Position numbers and translations under genes: made by a program. DNA of 37,775 bases, taken from contig JAFGJS010000030.1 in the NCBI GenBank assembly GCA_016928995.1, positions 1 to 37,775 of the forward strand. The letters are read 5' to 3'. Position 1 is the first letter of the stretch, and each line of letters opens with the position of its first letter. The notes under the pieces were generated by a model that was not told the DNA's origin, ran no database searches, and saw nothing but the letters and a program-made list of their open reading frames with translations. Shown one piece after another: positions 1 through 7,550 of the stretch. The stretch is from Candidatus Sumerlaeota bacterium (lineage in GTDB: Bacteria; Sumerlaeota; Sumerlaeia; JAFGJS01).

Positions 1-843
1 CGTCGGCGGTTTGCCGATGTCGTGCAGCAGAGCGCTCCAGGCGAGTTCGGGCGTGCGGCGCCCGGCGGGCAATTGCAGCGTGGCGTCCAGCGTCAGGCAG
101 GTGTGCCGCAGCACGTCGCCTTCGGGGTGGAACTCCTTGGGTTGCGGCACGCCGTGCATGGCGGCGACTTCGGGCAGCACATGCTCCAGCACGCCGAATT
201 TTTTCAAGGCCCAGAGCGCCTCGCCGGGGCGAGGTCCGGTGAAGATGCGCGTCAGCTCCTCGGAGGTGCGCTCCGAAGAAACCGCAGCGGTGAGGGGCGC
301 GAGTCGCTGAATGGCGGCGAGTGTCTCTTTTTCGATCTTGAAGCCGAAACGGAAGCAAAAGCGGAAGGCGCGCAGAATCCGCAGGTGATCTTCCTCGAAG
401 CGCATGATGGGATTGCCGATGGCGCGGATCCGCTTGTCCTGCAAATCCTGTTGTCCGTTGACGTAGTCGTACCATTCGTCGGCGATGGGGTCGTACATCA
501 GGGCGTTGATGGTGAAATCGCGCCGCTGGGCGTCCTCACGCGCGCCGCAGTATTGTACATCCGCCGGCCGCCGGCCGTCTTCGTAGGCGCCGTCGCTGCG
601 AAAGGTGGCGACTTCGAAGTGCCGGTTGTCCATCACGACGATGATGACGCCAAACTGCGCGCCGACGGCGTAGGTCTGTTGGAATAGTTTTTGCACTTCT
701 TCGGGCCGGGCGGAAGTGGCGATATCGTAGTCATGGGGCGGGATGCCCATCATCATATCGCGCGCCGCTCCACCGACAATCAGGGCCTGATGCCCGGCTT
801 GTTGCAAAACCCGAATGATTTCAATCGCCGCTGAGTCGATCAT
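1..843 (-). CDS. cca: CCA tRNA nucleotidyltransferase / poly(A) polymerase family, N-terminal part (3' end outside window)
   Basis: This gene encodes a class II nucleotidyltransferase that adds or repairs the 3' CCA end of tRNAs (or adds poly(A) in the sister family). I translated 281 codons from the ATG at 841-843. The visible order is a nucleotidyltransferase core with LIVGGAARD, then HDYDIATSA carrying the metal-binding aspartates, then the RRDFTINAL ribose/base motif, then LRILRAFRFCFRFGF of the head/neck region. The reading stops inside an HD-domain start, ALLHDIGKPPT. An attached HD domain is usual in long bacterial CCA enzymes. The 5' end faces the divergent TPR gene at 969. No strong ribosome binding site precedes the ATG, and the frame stays open upstream, so a slightly earlier start is possible. 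CCA-adding versus poly(A) activity cannot be separated from this fragment. Confidence 0.9.
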   Translation of the reverse strand, partial: MIDSAAIEIIRVLQQAGHQALIVGGAARDMMMGIPPHDYDIATSARPEEVQKLFQQTYAVGAQFGVIIVVMDNRHFEVATFRSDGAYEDGRRPADVQYCGAREDAQRRDFTINALMYDPIADEWYDYVNGQQDLQDKRIRAIGNPIMRFEEDHLRILRAFRFCFRFGFKIEKETLAAIQRLAPLTAAVSSERTSEELTRIFTGPRPGEALWALKKFGVLEHVLPEVAAMHGVPQPKEFHPEGDVLRHTCLTLDATLQLPAGRRTPELAWSALLHDIGKPPT

Positions 844-968
844 GGCGCCGCAAATTTTGCTTGATTTCCTGAGTTCGCTGGCAAAGACTTTTCTGCTTTG
901 ACGGTTTGTAGGGTGCAAGCCGAGTTGAAAAAATTCAACGTAAAAATTTTGCGAAAACGGAGAGCGCC

Positions 969-1523
969 GTGAGCGAGGCAACCAGCAATCCCGAAGTCAA
1001 TGAGGCGCAGGAATCGGCGGAAGAGCCGGTAGGGGCGAACGAGACGGAAAAGCATGAAGCCGAGGAGGCTCATGTTAGTCTGTATGAATTAGAGATGGAG
1101 CGTTTTCGCGCCACGCTGAAGGGCAGCATCGACGCTGCGCTGGATCGTTATGGTTTTACGATGGTCCACAGTTTGAAGCCTGAGGAATATGTGAAGCAGC
1201 AAGAGAGTTTGGGTTTTCCGCCCAAACTGGCCCGCGATTTTTACAATCTGGGCTGCGTCGCCGCGGAGGAAGAGGATTACGAGGAGGCGGTGAAGCACTT
1301 GCAGCAATGCCTGACGATCGATAAGGATTTCATCCCGGCATATTTCAACCTGGGCGTTGTTTTTGAGCTGAAGGGAGACGGCGCCAAGGCGCGTCAGAAT
1401 TACGAGAAGTATTGCAAACGTCTGCTGGAGCAGACGGCGCATCCGGATTATCGCCCAGCGCACATTGAGGAGCGCGAGGCGGAAGTCCGCCAAATCGAGC
1501 ATCATCTCGCCACGTTGAAGTAA
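969..1523 (+). CDS. Small TPR-repeat protein with acidic N-terminus
   Basis: This is a 184-residue soluble protein. The first 35 residues are rich in Glu, Ala and Ser and are probably disordered. From about residue 85 there are two tetratricopeptide repeats with the usual small and aromatic spacing (DFYNLGCVAAEEEDYEEAV, then AYFNLGVVFELKGDGAKA). No signal peptide or membrane segment is seen. The start is GTG at 969, chosen because GGAGA lies a few bases upstream; no earlier in-frame ATG fits. TPR pairs bind partner proteins, but no partner can be named. It is the first gene of a same-strand run leading into cell-envelope genes, which hints at an envelope role. That link is only positional. 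Confidence 0.75.
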   Translation: MSEATSNPEVNEAQESAEEPVGANETEKHEAEEAHVSLYELEMERFRATLKGSIDAALDRYGFTMVHSLKPEEYVKQQESLGFPPKLARDFYNLGCVAAEEEDYEEAVKHLQQCLTIDKDFIPAYFNLGVVFELKGDGAKARQNYEKYCKRLLEQTAHPDYRPAHIEEREAEVRQIEHHLATLK

Positions 1524-1642
1524 GGCGGGAGCGGCGCGTTGCGCCTTGGATGCATCCTAAGGATCCCATAACCGTTTGACTTGCGGCTTGGCTGGCCGCG
1601 ACTGATGAATGCTGAGCCGATGCGGATCATCCGGAGTGGACG

Positions 1643-2905
1643 TTGAACGGGAAGTTCTCTGACATGAGCCATCGAAGTTGCAAACCGGCTATGGCGATGC
1701 TGGCGTTATGCTGGCTCGGCGGAGTGTGTCTGCGCGCCGGCGCGACGACGATGGTGGAGGACATCCGTTGGGATTCCAAACCTGCCTATACCCGCTGCGT
1801 GGTCGAGCTCAGCGGTCCGGCCCAATATAAAGCCTATGATCGTTCCAATGACGGCTATGTGTATGTCGATCTGTTCGATGTGCGCGGCCAGCAGGAAAAT
1901 CTATCCATTTCCGTGGATGATGGCGTGGTCAAGGCGATCCTGGTCGTGCAGCACAAGGATCGTCAGATCCTGCGTTTGATTTTTTATCTCAAAATGAAAA
2001 CCCGTTTTAGTGTGCAAACGCTGGAAGATCCGCACCGGTTGATCGTGGATATCGAGCATCCGGCCGACGCCAGCCCGCCTGAAGAGGAGATCGCTCCCGC
2101 GGAAACCCAACCGAGTCTGCTCAACGCCGTGATGGGCGCTCCGCGCAAGAAAGTGGTTGTGATCGATCCGGGCCATGGCGGAAAAGATCCCGGCACAGTT
2201 TCCCGGATCAAGATCGACGGAAAAAAAATCGAAGAAAAGGATCTTGCTCTTAAAACTGCGCTTGAATTGAAGAAGCTGATCGACAAATCGCCCAACATGG
2301 AGGCGCGTCTCACGCGCGAGACTGATAAATATGTTTCGCTGGATGATCGCAACCGCATGGCCGAACATTTCAAGGGCGACCTTTATGTTTCGATCCACTA
2401 TAATGCCGGCAAAAACAGACAGGTGTCTGCGATCACTCGCGGCATGGAACTGTACTTCCTCAGTCCGGAGAAGACTCAGCAAGAATCCGAGCGTCTCCTG
2501 GGCGCGCTGAAGAGCACGGAGAAAAACAACGGCTCATCGAACCTCTCTCAGAATCCTAAACTGCAAAGCCTGCTGGAAAAGATGATCGACGAAAAACTCA
2601 ACCGCCAATTCCGGCTGAGCCGCTTGATGTGCCAGTACATGGAAGATGAGTTCAAGCAGGATAGTTATTTCGGCCAGTATTACCGCGGCATCAAGGACGC
2701 GGGTTTTCGCAGTTTGGTGCGGCAATACACCCGCCCCACGGTGCTGGTCGAGGTCGGCTATCTGACGCATAGCAAGGAGCTCGCTGAGATGGTCAAGCCG
2801 TCCAATCAGCGGTCAGCGGCGATTCATGTGTTTAATGCAATCAATCGATATTTTCATCATCAAGATCCAAACTTCAAACCGATGCGCATCAAGCTGCCTG
2901 AGTAG
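1643..2905 (+). CDS. N-acetylmuramoyl-L-alanine amidase (AMIN + Amidase_3)
   Basis: This periplasmic zinc amidase cleaves the amide bond between N-acetylmuramic acid and the stem peptide, as AmiA/B/C do during cell separation. A hydrophobic signal peptide lies near residues 15-33. An AMIN domain follows at about 37-130, which in relatives targets the septum or peptidoglycan. The Amidase_3 domain runs from about 170 to the end. Zinc and catalytic residues are visible: His in VVIDPGHGGKDPG, Glu in KKIEEKDLAL, His in VSIHYNA and Glu in VLVEVGYLTH. An insertion between the last two motifs (about residues 255-345) resembles the regulatory helix region of AmiB/C. The start is TTG at 1643, with GGAG 7 bases upstream; ATG at 1664 is an alternative that still keeps the signal peptide. 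nusB begins 34 bases downstream. Confidence 0.9.
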   Translation: MNGKFSDMSHRSCKPAMAMLALCWLGGVCLRAGATTMVEDIRWDSKPAYTRCVVELSGPAQYKAYDRSNDGYVYVDLFDVRGQQENLSISVDDGVVKAILVVQHKDRQILRLIFYLKMKTRFSVQTLEDPHRLIVDIEHPADASPPEEEIAPAETQPSLLNAVMGAPRKKVVVIDPGHGGKDPGTVSRIKIDGKKIEEKDLALKTALELKKLIDKSPNMEARLTRETDKYVSLDDRNRMAEHFKGDLYVSIHYNAGKNRQVSAITRGMELYFLSPEKTQQESERLLGALKSTEKNNGSSNLSQNPKLQSLLEKMIDEKLNRQFRLSRLMCQYMEDEFKQDSYFGQYYRGIKDAGFRSLVRQYTRPTVLVEVGYLTHSKELAEMVKPSNQRSAAIHVFNAINRYFHHQDPNFKPMRIKLPE

Positions 2906-2939
2906 GGCGGGGTGCGGCGGTGATCGGCGAGCGAGGGAT

Positions 2940-3422
2940 ATGGGCATCCGGCGAGTGGCCCGGCAACGGGCGCTTCAAATCTTATACGGGGTAGAGATAA
3001 CCGGCCAGCCGTTGACCGAGGCGGTGGAGGGTTTTCTGGCCGTGAGGGCGGAGCTGGAGTCGAACTCGAAGCCGATGGAGCAATTCACTTTCGATTTGTC
3101 CGAAAAATGTCTGGAACATCTGGGGGAGATCGACGCGCGGCTGAAAAGCGCGTTGATCAATTGGCGGTTTGAGCGGCTGAGCGCCACGGACCGGTTGATT
3201 TTGCGGCTGGGCTGCGCGGAGTTGCTTTTTTTCGACGACATTCCGCCGCGCGTCACGATCAACGAGTTCATCGAAATCGCGCGCAGTTTCGGCGACAACG
3301 AGTCGCCGCATTTCGTCAATGGCGTGTTGGACCGCATCGCCCGCGGGGAAAATTTTGATATGAGCAATATGCGTGAAAAGGTGCGTCTCGACGGCGCCGA
3401 AACCGGCCAGGAGACGCCTTGA
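2940..3422 (+). CDS. nusB: Transcription antitermination factor NusB
   Basis: NusB binds BoxA RNA with NusE/S10 and supports antitermination on rRNA operons. The 160-residue size fits the family. Visible signatures are the N-terminal RRVARQRALQILYGVE and the C-terminal helices with LSATDRLILRLGCAEL, the conserved PRVTINEFIEIARSF and the closing HFVNGVLDRIAR. The start ATG at 2940 begins MGIRRVARQ, the usual N-terminus; in-frame codons upstream would only add unrelated residues. The stop TGA overlaps the ATG of waaA, so the two are probably translationally coupled. Confidence 0.93.
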   Translation: MGIRRVARQRALQILYGVEITGQPLTEAVEGFLAVRAELESNSKPMEQFTFDLSEKCLEHLGEIDARLKSALINWRFERLSATDRLILRLGCAELLFFDDIPPRVTINEFIEIARSFGDNESPHFVNGVLDRIARGENFDMSNMREKVRLDGAETGQETP

Positions 3423-4711
3423 TGTTGATCTATACATCCGTTTATCTGGCCGCGCTTCCCATCGTCGCTCCATGGGTGGCGTATCGCATGCTGGTGCGCG
3501 GCAAGTATCGCCGGAGCATCGCCGGGATGCTGGGCGTGCGCAAGCCGGCGATGAATCCCGGCGGCGGCCGCACATACTGGCTGCATGCCGTTTCCGTCGG
3601 GGAGGTCAACGCGGCTTCGGCGATGATCACGAAATTGCGCGAGCAGTATCCCGATGCGCGCATCGTGGTCTCCACCACTACGGAAACCGGGCAGGATCAT
3701 GCGCGAATGACGCTGAAGGATCGTGTGGACGATATTTTTTATTATCCCGTCGATTTCCCCTGGATTGTGCGATCCACGCTGGATCGCGTGCGGCCGACGC
3801 ACTTGCTGCTGATGGAGACGGAGCTTTGGCCCAACATGCTGACCGTGGCGGCGGCGCGCGGCGTGAAACTGTTCATGCTCAATGGCAAGCTTTCTTCGAA
3901 GTCGTTCGGCAATTATCAGCGTTTTCATTGGCTTTTTCGCGAGCCGCTCGCGGGCTTCAGCGCGTTTTGCATGCAGACGGAGATTGACGGCGAGCGGATG
4001 AAGCAGCTGACGCCTCATCCCGAACGGGTGCATGTCACGGGCGATTGCAAGTTTGATGCGCCGATGCAGGAGCTCAGCGCCGAAGAACGCGAGGAAGTGC
4101 TGCGCGGCTGGGGCGTGGAGCCCGAGCGCCCTGTCATCCTTGCCGGGAGCACACACTCCGGCGAGGATGAGATTGTGCTCGACGCCTTCGCTCAGGTGCT
4201 CCTACGGCATCCGGATGCGTTGCTGGCGCTGGCGCCGCGCCATCCCGAGCGTTTCGACGATGTGTATGATCTGATGCGTGAGCGCGGCCTGGCGACGCTG
4301 CGCGCGTCGGATCCGCAGCATGGCCCGGTGGAGCCTCAGGCCGTGCTGCTCGACCGCATGGGCGTGCTGCAGAAGTATTATGGTTTGGGCCGCGTGGCCA
4401 TCGTGGCGGGAAGTTTTGTTTACAGCGAGCGGTTCGGCGGCCATAACCTGCTTGAGGCGGCGATTCACAACATTCCGGTCGTATACGGGCCGCATATGCA
4501 TAAGCAGAAAGAGATCGCGCGTTTGTTCGATGAGCGCCAAAGCGGCGTGCAGACAGCCCCGGAGCAGCTGGGCGCCACACTGGTGGAGTTGCTGAGTGCG
4601 CCGGAAAAGGCCAAAGCGTTGGGGCAAAAGGCGTATGATACTTTCTGCGCACATCGCGGCAGCGCCAAGCGCAATCTGGAGATACTCCTGAAGTTTGATT
4701 CAATCCGATAA
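3422..4711 (+). CDS. waaA: 3-deoxy-D-manno-octulosonic acid (Kdo) transferase
   Basis: WaaA (KdtA, family GT30) transfers Kdo from CMP-Kdo to lipid A at the inner membrane, so the cell makes lipopolysaccharide. The 429-residue length is normal. An N-terminal membrane segment (about residues 2-20) is followed by the conserved WLHAVSVGEVNAA, whose Glu near residue 60 is the catalytic base in the family. Further motifs are VSTTTETGQDHA, LLMETELWPNML, MLNGKLSSKS, the C-domain LAGSTHSGEDEIVLDAF and the donor-binding FGGHNLLEAAIHNIPVVYGP. ATG at 3422 overlaps the nusB stop (TGATG), and AGGAG lies about 10 bases upstream. A TTG at 3419 is possible but less likely. Confidence 0.95.
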   Translation: MLIYTSVYLAALPIVAPWVAYRMLVRGKYRRSIAGMLGVRKPAMNPGGGRTYWLHAVSVGEVNAASAMITKLREQYPDARIVVSTTTETGQDHARMTLKDRVDDIFYYPVDFPWIVRSTLDRVRPTHLLLMETELWPNMLTVAAARGVKLFMLNGKLSSKSFGNYQRFHWLFREPLAGFSAFCMQTEIDGERMKQLTPHPERVHVTGDCKFDAPMQELSAEEREEVLRGWGVEPERPVILAGSTHSGEDEIVLDAFAQVLLRHPDALLALAPRHPERFDDVYDLMRERGLATLRASDPQHGPVEPQAVLLDRMGVLQKYYGLGRVAIVAGSFVYSERFGGHNLLEAAIHNIPVVYGPHMHKQKEIARLFDERQSGVQTAPEQLGATLVELLSAPEKAKALGQKAYDTFCAHRGSAKRNLEILLKFDSIR

Positions 4712-4750
4712 GCGGCATGCCCTTCAAATAATCTGCGATTCAACCCGTGC

Positions 4751-4780
4751 TTGCATAACAGCGTCTTGGGCTGGTATGTA
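4751..4780 (+). promoter_or_regulatory. Possible sigma-70 promoter for the SGNH/TPR gene
   Basis: TTGCAT at 4751-4756 is followed after 18 bases by TATGTA at 4775-4780, with a TGG extended -10 just before it. Transcription would begin about 20 bases ahead of the ATG at 4810. The match is moderate. The nearly 100-bp gap after waaA makes an independent promoter reasonable. Confidence 0.35.
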
Positions 4781-4809
4781 TGCGTGACTACTGTTTGGAA
4801 AGATCATAC

Positions 4810-7038
4810 ATGCGAGCCAAACAAAAAAAAAGTGGTGAGTCGCATCGTTCCATCAATGAGCCGAAGGAAAAGGCTGATTCCTCGGACTCGCAGCTGACGT
4901 TGTCAAAACGGCGCAAATGGCTGTTCCGTCTGGCGGCGATGATTCTGCCCAGTTTGCTGTTGTTCGCGATGCTTGAAGTTGGATTGCGGCTGGGCGGCTT
5001 TGGTTATCCGACACAATTCATTGTCGGGCCAGACTCTCATGGCGTTTTTATGACGAACCGTTTTTTCGGATGGCGTTTTTTTCCTCACGCCATCGCGCGT
5101 GAACCGGTCTATCATGAGCTGACCGCCAAGCCTGACGGCGCGATCCGCATTTTCGTCCTGGGCGGATCGGCGGCGCAAGGCATACCTGAACCTTCATTCA
5201 GTTTTGGCGAGATCCTCGCAGTCATGCTGAGGGAACGTCATCCCGATACGCAGTTTGAAGTTGTGAATGCAGCCATGACAGCGATCAATTCGCATGTGGT
5301 CCGGGAAATCGCCCGCGACTGCGTCGAATATCAGCCGGATTTTTATGTCGTTTATATGGGGAACAATGAAGTCACCGGACCTTATGGTCCTGGCACAGTT
5401 TTTCAGCGCAGCATGATGAATTTGAGTTTCATCCGGGCAAGCATCTGGCTGAAGTCGACGCGCATCGCGCAATTGCTGCATCCGGTCGTCAGCATGTTTC
5501 ATGCCGGCGAAGCGCCGACGACATGGGAAGGCTTGCATATGTTTGTGCATAATCCCGTGGCGTCCGATGATCCGCGTTTGGAGGCGGTTTACCGGAATTT
5601 TCACCGGAACCTGAGCGACATATGCCGCATTGCGCGTATAGCCGGCGCTAATATTATTTTTTCCACTGTGGCCGTGAATCAGCGCGATTATCCACCGACG
5701 TTTTCGCAACACCGCGCCGATTTGAGCGACGATGAGTTGAGCCAGTGGGAATTGCATCAACAAAAAGGCGTTGAGTCGCAGGCGAAAGAAGATTGGGCGA
5801 TGGCGATTGAGCAGTATCAGGCGGCGATCCGGATCGACGATCGCTATGCGGAAACTCAATTTCGCCTCGGTCAATGTATGGAAGCCGCCGGACGTTTTGC
5901 TGAAGCCCGGGATTGCTTCAGCCTGGCTCGCGATCTGGATGCGTTGCGGTTTCGCGCCGATTCACGGATCAACGCCGTGATCCGCGACGCGGTAGATGAA
6001 AATGCTTCGGACAAGCTTCGTCTGGCGGATGCGGAGCAGGCTTTGCAGAGCAACGCCTTGGCGCCTCATGGCATCCCAGGACGTGAATTGTTTTATGAGC
6101 ATGTCCACCTGACTTTTAATGGCAATTATCTTGTCGCTCAAGCGGTCTTGGAACAAATTGAGGCGGTTTTGCCGAAGAACGTGCTCGCAGGTAAAACTCA
6201 AGCGCTTCCATCACGGCGTCAATGCGCGCAAGCGCTCGTGCTGACACCGTGGGATGAATATATGATGATCAGCAAAATCAGCGAGCTGATGTCGCTCCCG
6301 CCGTTTACCGATCAACTCGATCATGCAGCAAGGCAGGATGCGATGCGGAATAAAATGAAACAGCTATACCGGCAAGCGACAATGCCGCAAATGATTGAAG
6401 CCGTCCGCAAGTCCTATGAAGCCGCGATACATGACTCGCCGCGAGATTACAATCTGCGCTATCGGTTCGCCAATCTGGCGTCGAATTTTGGACACCCAGA
6501 GGTTGCCGCCAAGCACTTTCAATTTTTAGCCGAAATGCGGCCCTATTCGTTTGAAATTCACAACCGGCTTGCTTCTGTGCTGGATCTTTGCGGGAAAACG
6601 GAAGAGGCTCATGAGCAATATCGGATCATGCAAGATTTGGAGCCGCTTAATCCTGGATTGCATAACAACTACGGCGTCTTTTTAGCGCGACACGGCCAAC
6701 TTGATGAGGGCGTTGTTCATCTGCGGAAGGCGCTGCAACTGAATCCGGACTATATGGAAGCGTATGTCAACCTTGGCATTACCCTGGATAAACTCGATCA
6801 GCCTGAAGAGGCGATCGTTCAATTCAAGAAAGCCCTGGAACTCAATCCAGAAAACGCGAGTATCCATAACAAGCTGGGAGAGATTCTGGCGCGTCAGGAT
6901 AGAGCGGAGGAAGCGGTTTCTCATTTCGAGCAAGCGCTTGAACGAGAACCGCAGAATGCTCTGTTCAAGAAGAATTTAAGCGACGTTCGGGCAAGTTCCG
7001 TTTCTGGTGAAACCGCCAGGCAGCAACCTTCCAAATGA
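4810..7038 (+). CDS. Membrane-anchored SGNH-hydrolase-like protein with internal and C-terminal TPRs
   Basis: This 742-residue protein has a charged N-terminus, one transmembrane helix at about residues 36-60 and then an SGNH/GDSL-type esterase fold. Block I is IFVLGGSAAQG (Ser near 117), block II is in VVNAAMTAINSHVV, and block III is MGNNE near 184. The usual final DxxH is replaced by EHVH in FYEHVHLTFNGNY, near 430. Two TPR-like repeats (about residues 318-380) sit between blocks III and V, and a longer TPR array covers about 540-735. SGNH enzymes with this topology often remove or add acyl groups on envelope glycans, but the substrate here is unknown. I chose ATG at 4810 because GGAAAG lies 7 bases upstream; the in-frame ATG at 4780 has no such site and overlaps a possible -10 box. 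Confidence 0.75.
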   Translation: MRAKQKKSGESHRSINEPKEKADSSDSQLTLSKRRKWLFRLAAMILPSLLLFAMLEVGLRLGGFGYPTQFIVGPDSHGVFMTNRFFGWRFFPHAIAREPVYHELTAKPDGAIRIFVLGGSAAQGIPEPSFSFGEILAVMLRERHPDTQFEVVNAAMTAINSHVVREIARDCVEYQPDFYVVYMGNNEVTGPYGPGTVFQRSMMNLSFIRASIWLKSTRIAQLLHPVVSMFHAGEAPTTWEGLHMFVHNPVASDDPRLEAVYRNFHRNLSDICRIARIAGANIIFSTVAVNQRDYPPTFSQHRADLSDDELSQWELHQQKGVESQAKEDWAMAIEQYQAAIRIDDRYAETQFRLGQCMEAAGRFAEARDCFSLARDLDALRFRADSRINAVIRDAVDENASDKLRLADAEQALQSNALAPHGIPGRELFYEHVHLTFNGNYLVAQAVLEQIEAVLPKNVLAGKTQALPSRRQCAQALVLTPWDEYMMISKISELMSLPPFTDQLDHAARQDAMRNKMKQLYRQATMPQMIEAVRKSYEAAIHDSPRDYNLRYRFANLASNFGHPEVAAKHFQFLAEMRPYSFEIHNRLASVLDLCGKTEEAHEQYRIMQDLEPLNPGLHNNYGVFLARHGQLDEGVVHLRKALQLNPDYMEAYVNLGITLDKLDQPEEAIVQFKKALELNPENASIHNKLGEILARQDRAEEAVSHFEQALEREPQNALFKKNLSDVRASSVSGETARQQPSK

Positions 7039-7217
7039 TTCATGTGTTGATTCAAAGAACACCAGGATCGTAGTCGATCTGCATCGGTTCGTACTCGCCG
7101 GATTGCTTTGTTCGCTGGAAATGCCTTGGCGCTCGGTTTGCATAATAAAGAGAGTTTCAAAGATTCTTGCGGTATTGCATAGCGTAGACGGATCACAGAA
7201 TTCCGTGTGTTTTCGAT

Positions 7218-7300
7218 TCAATACCGCAACCGTGAGGGAGTGGCCCAACTGGCGTTGTGGCATGGATTTGCGGGCCACTCCCTCACGGTCGCGGTACTGA
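7218..7300. repeat. Long near-perfect inverted repeat (29-bp arms)
   Basis: The left arm 7218-7246 and right arm 7272-7300 are reverse complements at 27 of 29 positions, with a 25-base spacer. The arm cores contain GTGAGGGAGTGGCCC. The mismatches lie towards the outer ends. It lacks a T-run on either side, so it does not look like a simple terminator. The shape fits a REP/MITE-like non-coding mobile repeat, but I saw only one copy in this window, so that class is an inference. Confidence 0.7.
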
Positions 7301-7434
7301 TTAGATCGTTTCTCGAATGCAATGGCTTAATACAGTAGATATTTGTCTCTAGCAGATTGAGATCGTACTTTCGAGAGATGCGCGATGTTGGTTGGAGCTT
7401 CGTGCGCGCTGTCGTTATGGGCGGGATTGCGTTC

Positions 7435-7471
7435 AAGAAAAAGACGCGCCGCAGATCTTCCGCGACGCGTC
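7435..7471 (-). terminator. Rho-independent terminator of the giant secreted gene
   Basis: Read on the minus strand, GACGCG (7471-7466) and CGC (7464-7462) pair with GCG (7452-7450) and CGCGTC (7448-7443) around a 9-base loop, with one internal mismatch. The stem is followed directly by TTTTTCTT (7442-7435). It lies 80-115 bases after the stop at 7551. Confidence 0.75.
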
Positions 7472-7503
7472 GTTGTCATTTCAAATCATCAGTAAGGTTT
7501 TGC

Positions 7504-7535
7504 GACATCGCGCGAGAATGAACTCGCGCGATGTC
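7504..7535. terminator. 13-bp perfect hairpin just after the giant gene
   Basis: GACATCGCGCGAG (7504-7516) is the exact reverse complement of 7523-7535, with a six-base loop. On the minus strand no T-run follows; on the plus strand only TGTTTG follows. It probably protects the 3' end of the minus-strand mRNA or acts as an auxiliary bidirectional terminator. Confidence 0.45.
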
Positions 7536-7550
7536 TGTTTGTGCATAACC

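Larger units (their letters stand above)
7039..7550. other. Gene-free convergent intergenic region
   Basis: The TPR gene (plus) and the giant secreted gene (minus) converge here. No credible reading frame is found. The interval contains a long inverted repeat (7218-7300), a terminator for the minus-strand gene (7435-7471) and a 13-bp hairpin (7504-7535), listed separately. The first 180 bases show nothing I recognise. Confidence 0.6.

Noticed and set aside
1524-1642. GGCGC-GTT-GCGCC hairpin after the TPR gene as a terminator
   Set aside because: The stem has five base pairs and no T-run follows, so termination is not supported.
2975-4156. 393-codon minus-strand frame opposite nusB and waaA
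   Set aside because: The composition is typical of a shadow frame, and it spans two well-supported genes on the other strand.
4780-7038. Earlier ATG at 4780 as start of the SGNH/TPR gene
   Set aside because: It has no ribosome binding site and lies on a possible -10 box; ATG 4810 has GGAAAG at good spacing.
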